Source: an uncultured Clostridia bacterium (GTDB lineage Bacteria; Bacillota; Clostridia; TANB77; CAG-508). Taken from it: a stretch of 46,238 nucleotides of DNA. This document shows, piece after piece, positions 7,921 to 15,693 of this stretch. The stretch is from contig CAJFLB010000009.1 in assembly GCA_904387305.1 (NCBI GenBank), positions 1 through 46,238 of the forward strand, read 5' to 3'. The notes under the pieces are model-generated. The model searched no databases. It saw only the letters and a program-made list of their open reading frames with translations, and was not told where the DNA came from. Numbering within the stretch: position 1 is the stretch's first letter; each line of letters starts with the position of its first letter. The translations under genes were made by a program, and so were the position numbers.

Positions 7921-8586
7921 ATGAAAAAGGGATTAAAAATATGTTTTAGTATCATAGGAGTAATTGTAATTTTAGGAATTATATTTTTTGTAGTAGATTA
8001 TAACAGAGTGCAAAAACAGGAAAAGCCAATATTTTGTATACAAAATCCAGCAGGAATTATGAATGATGGAGGAACAATAGAATATTTTGGACTTGGATAT
8101 AAAGTTATAGATTTCAATACATTAGCAGGATTTGATGATATTAAGATTGGCACTTGGTCTATGGACTATAATGACTTTGAGGAAGAAAGAAAAGTGTATG
8201 AAAATACATTTGAAGAAAATTTAAAATCAAATGAAGAATTTAGTCGTAGTCCAGAAAATGTTACGATAGAAGTTGACGATACTACAATAACTCCAGAAAG
8301 TGTTTCAATCATAATTACAGATAATAATGAAGAACAATATGGTTGGGGTGTAGAATTTAGAGTTCAACAAAAAGTTAATGAAGAATGGGAAGATTTACAA
8401 TATGTATCTGATGATTTATCTTGGATTGATATAGCTTATGAATTAGATGTAGATAATCAATTAACACAAAAATTAGATATAGAACAGTATTATGGAAAAT
8501 TAACGAATGGAACATACAGAATAGTAAAACCAGTATATGATAATGGATATATGGATATATATTCAAATGAATTTGAAATTAAATAA
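7921..8586 (+). CDS. Membrane-anchored protein with bacterial Ig-like domain
   Basis: 221 residues from ATG 7921 (AGGGGGA 5-11 bases upstream). An N-terminal membrane span (about 5-26, without a lipobox Cys) anchors an extracytoplasmic protein. Residues about 115-221 match the Ig-like fold found in Firmicutes surface proteins: VSIIITDNNEEQYGWGVEF, VNEEWEDLQYV, then the typical ending YYGKLTNGTYRIVKPVYD and the last strand YSNEFEI. The middle segment (GLGYKVIDFN, IKIGTW) often precedes this domain. Probably a surface protein of unknown ligand. Its gene starts only 18 bases after the convergent promoter of copy A. Confidence 0.75.
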   Translation: MKKGLKICFSIIGVIVILGIIFFVVDYNRVQKQEKPIFCIQNPAGIMNDGGTIEYFGLGYKVIDFNTLAGFDDIKIGTWSMDYNDFEEERKVYENTFEENLKSNEEFSRSPENVTIEVDDTTITPESVSIIITDNNEEQYGWGVEFRVQQKVNEEWEDLQYVSDDLSWIDIAYELDVDNQLTQKLDIEQYYGKLTNGTYRIVKPVYDNGYMDIYSNEFEIK

Positions 8587-8610
8587 TAGCAACGAATAAT
8601 TATATAATAG

Positions 8611-8646
8611 AAAAAGATTTGTTTGAAATATGACAAATCTTTTTTC
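8611..8646 (+). terminator. Intrinsic terminator after Ig-like protein gene
   Basis: AAAAAGATTTGT (8611-8622) pairs with ACAAATCTTTTT (8633-8644), and the T tract is part of the right arm. Confidence 0.8.
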
Positions 8647-8758
8647 TTAAAATTTACAATATCATTTGACTTTTTTTCATATCTATATTAATCTATTATA
8701 GGCAAGAAAAAATACAAATAAAATAGAAAAGTAAGAAAAATACGGAGGAAATAAAGAT

Positions 8759-10462
8759 ATGGCAAAAAATATGTTAGAAGTGACAGATTTAAAAGATATG
8801 TTAAATAAGACAAGAGAATTATATGGAGACAAACCAGGATATAAAATAAAAATAGGAAAAGGACAATATAAAACATATACACATAATGAAATAAGAGATA
8901 TGATAAACTATTTAGGAACAGCACTAATTAGTTTAGGTTTAAAGGGAAAAAGAATTGGTGTTATTGGAGAAAATAGATATGAATGGGAACTTGCCTATTT
9001 ATCAGTTGTATGTGGTGTAGGAATTGTCGTTCCAATGGATAAATCATTACCAGCAAATGAACTAGAAGAAGTCATAGAGCGTTCAGAAGTAGAAGCCATC
9101 TTTTATTCTAAAAAATATGAAGAAACTATCAAAAAAATAAAATATAGTGAGAAAAACAAGTTAAAACATTTAATTTCTATGGATACAGATATTCACGATG
9201 AAGGGATATATTCTGAGAAAGAATTAATAGAAAAAGGAAAAGAAATGCTAGATAGCGGAAACAAAGAATATATCAATGCAAAAATTAATCCAGAAGAAAT
9301 GCGTATCATGTTATTTACTTCAGGAACAACATCAAAATCAAAAGTAGTTGCACTTTCACATAAGAATTTAATTTCAAATGTAATGGATTATGCATCTGTT
9401 GTAGATGTAAATTCAGATGATAGAATCTTATCATTCTTACCACTACATCATGTATATGAATGCACAGTGGGTATGTTAGTTTCATTATATGTAGGTGCAG
9501 AAAGAGCTTTTTGTGATGGTATTAGACATATTGTAGAAAATTTAAATGAATATAAAATAACATATGCAGCATTTGTTCCTGCCATATATGAATTAATGTA
9601 TAAAAATATATGGAAGATGATAGAGAAAAAAGGAAAAGTAGAAGAAACAAAAGAATTGATGCAAGAATATAAAGATAAATCTATGCAAGAGAAAAAAGAA
9701 GTGTTTAAAGAAATTCATGATATGTATGGAGGATGTATCAAGTTATTTATTACTGGAGCTGCAGCATTAGATAAAGAGGTTATTGAAACATTTAGAAACT
9801 GGGGATTAAACTTATGTCAGGCATATGGTTTAACGGAAACATCTCCAATCATTGGAATAGAAACAAATGAACATCATAGAGTTGGATCTATTGGAAGACC
9901 AATTCCACATGTTGAGGCAAGAATTGATGAGGCAGATGATGATGGTGTAGGAGAACTAGTTGTAAAAGGCCCAAATATCATGTTAGGATATTATAATAAT
10001 AAAAAAGCGACAGAAAGTGTTATGGAAGATGGATGGTTCCATACAGGAGATTTGGCAAGAATTGATGAAGATGGTTACATATTTATCTGTGGAAGAAAGA
10101 AAAGTGTCATTGTTTTAAAAAATGGTAAAAATATATACCCAGAAGAAATGGAAGGATTGGTTAATAAAATTGAAGGGGTAAAAGAATCTTTTATCTTTGG
10201 AAAACAACAAACAGATGATAAAGATAATATCAAAATACATGTAAAAATTGTATTTGATAAAGATATTATGAAAGAAGCATATAAGGTAGAAAAAGAAGAA
10301 GATATTTATAGAGTATTGACTGAAAAAATAAAAGAAGTAAATAGTGTTATGCCAAAATATAAAGCAATAAGAGGAATTATTGTTTCAGACGAACCATTAA
10401 TTAAAACAACAACTGGTAAAATAAAAAGACAAGCAAATCTAGAGTTAATAGAAGAGGAATAG
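8759..10462 (+). CDS. AMP-forming long-chain acyl-CoA synthetase
   Basis: 567 residues, start set by GGAGGAAAT 7-15 bases upstream. Activates a fatty acid with ATP to acyl-AMP and transfers it to CoA, at the inner face of the membrane. Motifs: the phosphate loop MLFTSGTTSKSKVVALS (about 185), the A5 region YGLTETSP (about 358), GWFHTGDLARIDEDGYIFICGRKK (about 428-452) and the C-terminal catalytic lysine in TTTGKIKR (about 555). The phosphate loop has S for the second Gly and lacks the PKG proline, a subfamily trait shared with the paralogue at 36066. A terminator hairpin follows. Confidence 0.92.
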   Translation: MAKNMLEVTDLKDMLNKTRELYGDKPGYKIKIGKGQYKTYTHNEIRDMINYLGTALISLGLKGKRIGVIGENRYEWELAYLSVVCGVGIVVPMDKSLPANELEEVIERSEVEAIFYSKKYEETIKKIKYSEKNKLKHLISMDTDIHDEGIYSEKELIEKGKEMLDSGNKEYINAKINPEEMRIMLFTSGTTSKSKVVALSHKNLISNVMDYASVVDVNSDDRILSFLPLHHVYECTVGMLVSLYVGAERAFCDGIRHIVENLNEYKITYAAFVPAIYELMYKNIWKMIEKKGKVEETKELMQEYKDKSMQEKKEVFKEIHDMYGGCIKLFITGAAALDKEVIETFRNWGLNLCQAYGLTETSPIIGIETNEHHRVGSIGRPIPHVEARIDEADDDGVGELVVKGPNIMLGYYNNKKATESVMEDGWFHTGDLARIDEDGYIFICGRKKSVIVLKNGKNIYPEEMEGLVNKIEGVKESFIFGKQQTDDKDNIKIHVKIVFDKDIMKEAYKVEKEEDIYRVLTEKIKEVNSVMPKYKAIRGIIVSDEPLIKTTTGKIKRQANLELIEEE

Positions 10463-10472
10463 ATAACAAAGG

Positions 10473-10507
10473 GAGAATTATTAAAAACGATAATTCTCTT
10501 TTTATTT
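10473..10507 (+). terminator. Intrinsic terminator after acyl-CoA synthetase
   Basis: GAGAATTAT (10473-10481) pairs with ATAATTCTC (10490-10498) around an 8-base loop, followed by TTTTTATTT. Confidence 0.8.
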
Positions 10508-10547
10508 GATAAAAATAACAATATATAGAAGAAAATAAAAAAATGTA

Positions 10548-10587
10548 TTGACATATTGTTATAAAGTGTTATAATTACACCATAACA
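10548..10587 (+). promoter_or_regulatory. Promoter and GntR operator of the ABC operon
   Basis: TTGACA (10548-10553) and TATAAT (10570-10575), spacer 16. An inverted repeat overlaps the -10: TGTTATAAAGTGT (10557-10569) against ACACCATAACA (10577-10587). The position and the GTGT/ACAC core suit autorepression by the YtrA-type GntR protein encoded directly downstream. Confidence 0.7.
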
Positions 10588-10611
10588 GATAATAACAGTA
10601 AGGAGAAGAAA

Positions 10612-10989
10612 ATGAATATAATCATTAGTAATAATAGTAGTATCCCCATTTTTGAACAAATAGAAAATGCGATAAAACAAGCTATATTTTCCAATGAACT
10701 AAAAGAAGAAGATATGTTACCATCTGTAAGAAGTTTAGCAAATGATTTAAAAATTAGCTTCTTAACAGTAAAAAGAGCTTATGATGAACTAGAACAAGCA
10801 GGATTCATAAAAACAGTTCAAGGAAAAGGAAGTTTTGTGGCTCCTAAAAATTTAGAACTCATTCGAGAAGAAAAACTAAAAGAAATCCAAGACTATATAG
10901 AAAAAATATATGATATTTCAAAAATATCCAATATTTCTGAAGAAGAAATAAAAGAATTATTTAAAATGATATTTGAGGGGGATTTTTAG
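10612..10989 (+). CDS. GntR family transcriptional regulator, YtrA type
   Basis: 125 residues with AAGGAGA before the start. A winged helix of the GntR class fills residues 8-78 (IPIFEQIENAIKQAI, LPSVRSLANDLKISFLTVKRAYDELEQAGFI, GKGSFV), followed by only a short helical dimerisation tail (about 80-125). A short tail and linkage to an ABC ATPase and permease are the YtrA features; such proteins repress their own operon and respond to cell-envelope stress. The next gene begins 2 bases after its stop. A palindrome over its promoter is the likely binding site. Confidence 0.92.
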   Translation: MNIIISNNSSIPIFEQIENAIKQAIFSNELKEEDMLPSVRSLANDLKISFLTVKRAYDELEQAGFIKTVQGKGSFVAPKNLELIREEKLKEIQDYIEKIYDISKISNISEEEIKELFKMIFEGDF

Positions 10990-10990
10990 T

Positions 10991-11849
10991 ATGAAAAATA
11001 ATATTGAATTACAAAATGTTTCAAAAGCATATAAAGATTTTAAACTACAAAATATTAGCTTTAATTTACCAGAAGGTTGCATTGTAGGATTAATAGGAGA
11101 AAATCGGAGCAGGAAAAACCACAACAATTAAATCTATATTAAGTGTAACAAATGCAGAAGGAACCATAAACATATTTGGAAAAGATAGCAAGGAACATGA
11201 AAAAGAAATAAAAGAAGAAATTGGTGTTGTATTAGATGATAGTTTTTTATCAGAATATTTAACAGCAAAACATATAAATTCTATTATGAAAGATGTTTAT
11301 AAAACTTGGGATGAAAATAAATATAAAAATTTGTTGAAACAATTTGATTTACCAAGCAATAAGTTGGTAAAAGATTTTTCTAGTGGCATGAAGATGAAAT
11401 TAAAAATTGCAACAGCTATATCACATAATCCTAAACTTTTAATATTAGATGAGCCAACAAGTGGCTTAGATCCAGTGGTAAGAAATGAAATTTTAGATAT
11501 ATTTAGAAGATATATAGAAGAAGATGAAACAAGGTCAATATTGTTATCAACACATATTACAACAGATTTAGAGCATGTATCAGATTATATTGTATTTATT
11601 GAAAAGGGAAAAATGGTATTTCATTTACCAACAGATGAATTATTAGAAAATTATGGAATTATAAAATGCAGTAAAGAAGACTTTTTAAAATTAGATGAAA
11701 AGGATTATATAAAATATAAAAAAGAAAAATATCAGTATGAAGTATTGACAGACAATAAAAATGTTATCAGAAAAAAATATAATATAACAACCACTAATAA
11801 GCCATCTATTGAAGATATCATGTTATTTTACATTAAGGGGGAAAAATAG
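10991..11849 (+). CDS. ABC transporter ATP-binding protein requiring +1 frameshift at CGG
   Basis: Frame 0 runs from ATG 10991 (GAGGGGG ribosome site) for 38 codons to GLIGEN and meets an in-frame CGG at 11105-11107, then soon leaves the family sequence. Skipping the C gives GGA and the +1 frame continues as GAGKTTTIKSIL without a break to 11849, so the joined product is 285 residues. Walker A is split exactly at its first variable Gly (GEN-G-AGKTTT). The signature is FSSGMKMKLKIA, Walker B is LLILDEPTSGLDP and the H-loop is LSTH. All later motifs are intact, as in a working exporter ATPase of the YtrB type. The permease follows 2 bases later. Decay by a single C insertion is the alternative; see findings for why a programmed shift is favoured. 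Confidence 0.85.
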
Positions 11850-11851
11850 TT

Positions 11852-12526
11852 ATGATAAAGGGATTATTGAAAAAAGATTTATATAATTTAGCAAGTTACA
11901 AAGCATCTTTAATTATTATTGTTTTGTTTTGTGGGATTGCAATTGTAGGTACAGAAGCGATTAATTGGGGATCTATTATCATATGCACAATTGTTGGTAT
12001 GATTGCACTGTCAACTTTTAGTTATGATGAAATTGCAAAATCAAATAAATATATTTTAACATTACCTACTAATAGAAAAGAAATTGTAAAAGAAAAATTT
12101 ATTTTAGCAATAGGAGCAACTATTTTAGGTGGAATATTAGGTTTATTACTAACTATTATAGTTGCAAATGTTATGAATTATGTTAGACCTGAAAATATGA
12201 TAAATATTAATTATGAAAGTTTAATTACCACAACAATAGGTGGAATGTTTGGAATTTCTTTAATACAAGCCATACAAATTCCAAGTATATTCAAATGGGG
12301 AGTAGAAAAAGGAAGAATTCAAATGTTTATATTATTATTTATCATCATAGTAATAGCAGCAGGAGCAGGTTTTCTAATCATGAAATCTAATCTTAATATA
12401 AATATGGAAATGCTAGAAAATTTTATAAATCAATTTGGATTAGTATTATTGGTAGCTTTGATGATTGTTATGTATAGTATATCTTATGTAGTATCATATA
12501 GAATATATAAAAATAAAGAAGAGTAA
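11852..12526 (+). CDS. ABC-2 type transporter permease
   Basis: 224 residues with AAGGGGGAAA upstream. About six membrane spans in the ABC-2 membrane family pattern: MIKGLLKKDLYNLASYK (the usual cytoplasmic start), spans near 20-37, 44-60, 88-108, 130-148, 157-173 and 192-213. It forms the membrane part of the exporter with the frameshifted ATPase directly upstream. In YtrA-type operons such exporters are linked to envelope stress; the substrate is unknown. The intact reading frame here argues that the operon is still under selection. Confidence 0.88.
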   Translation: MIKGLLKKDLYNLASYKASLIIIVLFCGIAIVGTEAINWGSIIICTIVGMIALSTFSYDEIAKSNKYILTLPTNRKEIVKEKFILAIGATILGGILGLLLTIIVANVMNYVRPENMININYESLITTTIGGMFGISLIQAIQIPSIFKWGVEKGRIQMFILLFIIIVIAAGAGFLIMKSNLNINMEMLENFINQFGLVLLVALMIVMYSISYVVSYRIYKNKEE

Positions 12527-12594
12527 GTTTAATATCCATATTTGGGTGTGATACTTTTATGAATATATAAAATAAATAGTAATATTCTAGATAA

Positions 12595-12909
12595 AGAATT
12601 GATTCAAACAATTGGAATAGGCTTGCAGTTCTGCCAGTATGGCTTTTGAACAGTTTCATTATTTTAATTTCTTCAATAGTTGAATTTATCAAATATAAAA
12701 AATATAAAGCTAATGGAGGCAAAGTTGTTACAAATAGCATTATTGCTGTATTTTCTTCAATAATGTTAAGTATAGGAGCGTATGGTTTAAATCTAAGCTT
12801 TTTGGATTTTTTAGAGGGATATGCTTCCATATCTTCAATTTCTAGTGTTTTTATATATTTAGGCATTGGAATTGCTTTAATATTCCCAGTATTTAAGCAT
12901 AAAAAATAA
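12595..12909 (+). pseudogene. 5'-truncated membrane protein remnant
   Basis: An open frame without a plausible start: after a stop at 12592 it reads NRLAVLPVWLLNSFII and then about three membrane spans to 12909, ending FKHKK. A TTG at 12646 could start an 87-residue protein, but no ribosome site precedes it. The tail looks like the C-terminus of a larger membrane protein. No family was recognised. It is immediately followed by copy B of the toxin-like module. Confidence 0.4.
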
Positions 12910-13045
12910 TATTTTATAATTAAGATAAAAAATGAATAACTACTTTAAAACATTACCCAAAAAATAATTTTTAATATAATTCTAGCGAAAGAAATAGCAA
13001 TTTGTCTTGAAAGTAAAAATATATTTATAAATTCAATAAAATTTG

Positions 13046-13074
13046 TAGACAAAATAAAAAGAATATTGTAGAAT
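13046..13074 (+). promoter_or_regulatory. Forward (toxin) promoter, copy B
   Basis: TAGACA (13046-13051) and TAGAAT (13069-13074), 17-base spacer, identical elements to copy A. Confidence 0.65.
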
Positions 13075-13104
13075 AAGTACCATAGGAAATGATAGTTAGC
13101 AGAT

Positions 13105-13147
13105 GTGGTTTTGCCACCAATTTTACGATTCTTCGTAGGAAGGGTGG
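13105..13147 (+). promoter_or_regulatory. Ribosome-site hairpin in toxin leader, copy B
   Basis: Identical in sequence to copy A: CCACC (13114-13118) with GGTGG (13143-13147) hides the ribosome site, and GTGG at 13105-13108 is the competing partner. Confidence 0.55.
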
Positions 13148-13149
13148 TG

Positions 13150-13269
13150 ATGTTTATGGTTAAAGTAATACTATTCTTAATAATAGCATTAATGTTATCT
13201 TTAACATTAAACGTTGCCTTGACAGCAGTTCTGTATAAGAACTGGGTTGATAAGCAACTACATAAATAA
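13150..13269 (+). CDS. Small hydrophobic peptide, candidate type I toxin (copy B)
   Basis: 39 codons, identical to copy A except Val for Ile at residue 33. One membrane span, then YKNWVDKQLHK. Of the base differences between the two coding copies, most are silent. The stop codon is followed directly by the shared hairpin region in which the antisense RNA would end. Confidence 0.65.
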   Translation: MFMVKVILFLIIALMLSLTLNVALTAVLYKNWVDKQLHK

Positions 13270-13270
13270 T

Positions 13271-13357
13271 AAAAAATAAACCATTCTGCTATGCCGAGCT
13301 AATGGTTTATTAAAGCTATATCTTGGCAAAACCACGTTTGTGGATTTGTCATTTCCT
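13271..13357 (-). ncRNA. Candidate antisense (antitoxin) RNA, copy B
   Basis: Predicted from the minus promoter at 13364-13393 to the hairpin AATAAACCATT (13275-13285) / AATGGTTTATT (13301-13311), which on the minus strand runs into a TTTTTT tract at 13276-13271. About 87 nt, the same length as in copy A. The 15-base loop differs from that of copy A. Ends are estimates. Confidence 0.6.
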
Positions 13358-13363
13358 ATATTT

Positions 13364-13393
13364 ATTATAATCTATTTATGACTAAAAAGTCAA
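13364..13393 (-). promoter_or_regulatory. Convergent promoter, copy B
   Basis: On the minus strand TTGACT (13393-13388) and TATAAT (13369-13364), 18-base spacer, as in copy A although the spacer sequence has changed. Confidence 0.7.
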
Positions 13394-13460
13394 TAAATAT
13401 AGAAAATTTATATGAAAGCAATAAAAAATGATAATTACAAATTATAATTTATGTTATTCT

Positions 13461-13493
13461 ACGAATCGTTGTTTTCCTCACTCAACGATTCGT
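13461..13493. promoter_or_regulatory. Inverted repeat upstream of HTH gene
   Basis: ACGAATCGTTG (13461-13471) and CAACGATTCGT (13483-13493) form a perfect 11-base inverted repeat with an 11-base loop. No T tract follows, so an operator for the HTH protein encoded 53 bases downstream is more likely than a terminator. Confidence 0.4.
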
Positions 13494-13546
13494 ATGTTTA
13501 CTTTTCACTACAAGGAATTTACAATAATAGTAAAGGAGGTAAAAGT

Positions 13547-13753
13547 ATGGATCAAGTCAAAATTGGAAAATTTATTGCCAAGTGTAGAAAAGAAAAAAAT
13601 ATGACGCAAGCAGAACTTGCAGAAAAATTAAATATAACAGACAGAGCAATATCAAAATGGGAAACTGGTAAAGGCATGCCTGATTCATCAATTATGCTTG
13701 ACTTATGCAATGAACTGAATATTACTGTAAATGAATTATTAAGTGGGGATTAG
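13547..13753 (+). CDS. XRE-family helix-turn-helix protein, probably C-terminally truncated
   Basis: 68 residues from ATG 13547 (AAAGGAGGT 6-14 bases upstream). Residues 5-60 form the Cro/C1 helix-turn-helix: IGKFIAKCRKEKNMTQAELA, then ITDRAISKWETGKGMPDSSI and LCNELNITVNELLSG. In related proteins LLSGE is followed by a further 50 or more residues; here a stop comes two codons later, exactly where a kinase remnant begins in another frame. The DNA-binding part is complete and may still bind. Confidence 0.8.
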   Translation: MDQVKIGKFIAKCRKEKNMTQAELAEKLNITDRAISKWETGKGMPDSSIMLDLCNELNITVNELLSGD

Positions 13754-14202
13754 AAAAATATAAATACCCGTATCTATCAATAGATCACTTAAAAATGGGA
13801 CTTATTAGAAGTAAAAATACAACATTAACAGTCGAAGATGATGAAGAGTTAACACAATATTTATGGAAGATAATAAAAGAAATGATAAAAACAAATATAG
13901 AAAATAAGCAAAATATCATAATAGAAGAATGTTATATACCATTTGATTGGAAAAAAGATTTTGAAGAAGAATATGTAAAAGAAATACAATATATTTGTCT
14001 AATCATGACAGAAGAATATATAAAAAATAATTATCAAGATATTATAAAATATGAAAATATTATAGAACAAAGAAAGCAACAAGAGAGTATAGACATAGAA
14101 AATCTCATAGAAGAAAATAAATATAACTTAAACATGTGTGAAAAGTATAAAAATAGATATATTTTAATCAATGACAAGTATGATAATAAACTAGATATAT
14201 AG
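13744..14202 (+). pseudogene. 5'-truncated P-loop kinase-like gene
   Basis: The frame starts without an initiation site and reads EKYKYPYLSIDHLKMGLIRS, then TLTVEDDEELTQYLWKIIKEM and IPFDWKKDF. This resembles the part after the Walker A loop in small adenylate-kinase-like AAA proteins; the P-loop itself (about 20-25 residues) is missing. An ATG at 13795 gives a 135-residue frame but has no ribosome site. Together with the cut-off HTH gene this points to a deletion joining two genes near 13740-13755. Confidence 0.6.
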
Positions 14203-14236
14203 TAATATAAATTTACAAGTAAGAGGAGATTTTTAA

Positions 14237-14848
14237 ATGGATAAATGGTTGAAATTAGCAATAGAAATACAAAGTATAGCACAAAATGGTTTAACATATA
14301 CAAATAATGTATATGACATTGAAAGATATGAAAGGCTGAGAGATATATCAGCTGAAATGGTGAATATGAAAACAGATATTCCGATTGAGAAAGTAAAAAA
14401 TCTATTTTGTAATGAAACAGGTTATCAAACACCTAAATTAGATACAAGAGCGGTCATATTTAAAGATAATAAAATATTATTAGTTCACGAAAATAATGGA
14501 ACTTGGTCTTTACCAGGTGGTTGGGTGGATGTTTTAGAATCAATTAAATCTAATACAGTGAAAGAAGTAAAGGAAGAAACAGGATTAGATGTTTTAGCTA
14601 AAAAGGTAATTGCTATTCAAGATAGAAATAAACACAACAAACCAATATATGCCTATGGTGTATGCAAAATATTTGTGTTATGTGATGTTATAGGTGGTAA
14701 ATTTGAAAAAAACATAGAAACAACAGAAATAGGATATTTTGCAATAGATGAATTACCTTTGTTAGCAGAAGAAAAAAATAATAAAGAGCAAATAGAGATG
14801 TGTTTTCATGCTATGAATGATGAAAATTGGCAAGTTCAATTTGATTAA
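14237..14848 (+). CDS. Nudix hydrolase with N-terminal Nudix-associated domain
   Basis: 203 residues, AGAGGAG upstream. Residues 1-62 are the helical domain often found before this type of Nudix hydrolase (WLKLAIEIQSIAQNGLTYT, DIERYERLRDIS). The Nudix fold spans about 67-200 with the box GWVDVLESIKSNTV-KEVKEETGL at about 94-117. The usual catalytic-box Arg (REUxEE) is Lys here, while the metal-binding Glu residues are kept. Relatives cleave ADP-ribose or nucleotide-sugar-type pyrophosphates. Adjacent to the ogt gene (45 bases), perhaps as a repair/sanitation pair. Confidence 0.88.
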   Translation: MDKWLKLAIEIQSIAQNGLTYTNNVYDIERYERLRDISAEMVNMKTDIPIEKVKNLFCNETGYQTPKLDTRAVIFKDNKILLVHENNGTWSLPGGWVDVLESIKSNTVKEVKEETGLDVLAKKVIAIQDRNKHNKPIYAYGVCKIFVLCDVIGGKFEKNIETTEIGYFAIDELPLLAEEKNNKEQIEMCFHAMNDENWQVQFD

Positions 14849-14893
14849 GCAATGTAACGAGAAAATAGAAAAAATAATTTTAAGGAGGCTATT

Positions 14894-15433
14894 ATGACAT
14901 ATAAATATCATTATAAAACACCAGAAGGTTTTTCAGATATGATAATGAATAGTGATGGAGAATATTTAACAGGCTTATGGTTTGAAGGTTCAAGAGACAC
15001 TTTAAAACATAAAATAGATTGTGAAGAGAAAGAATTACCTATATTTAAAGAAACAACCCAATGGCTTGATATATATTTTAATGGTAATGAGCCTAATTTT
15101 ACACCAAAATACAAAATAGAGAATTTGACTTCATTTAGAAAAGAAGTAATAGATATAATGAACCATATACCTTTTGGAGATACTTTAACATATAATGACA
15201 TATCTAAAATAATTGCAAAAAATAGAGGCATAAAAAGAATGTCATCACAAGCAGTTGGTGGGGCTGTTGGTTGGAATCCAATTTGTATTATTATTCCGTG
15301 TCATAGAGTTGTTGGAACAAATGGAAGTTTAACAGGATATGGTGGAGGAATAAAAAATAAAGTGGCATTACTGAAACTTGAGAAAAATGATATGAACCAT
15401 TTTTTTGTTCCAAAGAGAGGGACTGCATTATAA
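14894..15433 (+). CDS. ogt: Methylated-DNA--protein-cysteine methyltransferase
   Basis: 179 residues, AAGGAGG before the start. Removes alkyl groups from O6-alkylguanine by irreversible transfer to its own cysteine. The active site is IIIPCHRVVGTNGSLTGYGGG (Cys at about 136), with the helix-turn-helix region FRKEVIDIMNHIPFGDTLTY and SSQAVGGAVGWNP preceding it. Length matches the Ogt class without an Ada domain. A second paralogue lies at 40088-40615, about 45% similar by eye; both keep the Cys. A GATTTTTC hairpin terminates the transcript. Confidence 0.93.
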   Translation: MTYKYHYKTPEGFSDMIMNSDGEYLTGLWFEGSRDTLKHKIDCEEKELPIFKETTQWLDIYFNGNEPNFTPKYKIENLTSFRKEVIDIMNHIPFGDTLTYNDISKIIAKNRGIKRMSSQAVGGAVGWNPICIIIPCHRVVGTNGSLTGYGGGIKNKVALLKLEKNDMNHFFVPKRGTAL

Positions 15434-15486
15434 TAAAGTAAATATAAAGGAAAAAATAATAAGAAAGGCTAACCTTGTTGTATACG

Positions 15487-15530
15487 GAAAAATCTACATC
15501 GGGTCAAGATAAAAGCCGATTTTTCTTTTG
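15487..15530 (+). terminator. Intrinsic terminator after ogt
   Basis: GAAAAATC (15487-15494) pairs with GATTTTTC (15518-15525) followed by TTTTG; some inner pairing CGG/CCG is possible. Confidence 0.6.
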
Positions 15531-15636
15531 AAAATAAAATTTTGATATTTATTTTCACTTTGAGTTGCGTAACTTAAAGTTTCATATTGTTTCCTATACA
15601 ATAAAAAATGCGACACCAGATTATTTTATAAAAACA

Positions 15637-15666
15637 CCAACCTTTTTACTTTAAAATCGTGTAATA
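15637..15666 (+). promoter_or_regulatory. ECF promoter of the sigma operon (autoregulation)
   Basis: CCAACCTTTTTA, six spacer bases, then AATCGTGTAATA. The same 30-base arrangement occurs at 17477-17506 with 27 identical positions. AACC and CGT are the usual -35 and -10 marks of ECF promoters, and the site sits 28 bases before a sigma factor start. Confidence 0.75.
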
Positions 15667-15693
15667 AGTGGAAAACAGAAAAGAGGTGCTAGC

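Larger units (their letters stand above)
12995..13402. repeat. Type I toxin-antitoxin-like module, copy B
   Basis: Same layout and nearly the same sequence as 7508-7912: promoter, structured leader, 39-codon peptide, hairpin, convergent promoter, with the outer inverted repeat 13082-13116 / 13324-13359. The only strongly diverged segment lies between the peptide stop codon and the right inverted repeat (about 13270-13320), where the hairpin has a different sequence but the same position and a 15-base loop. Confidence 0.75.
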
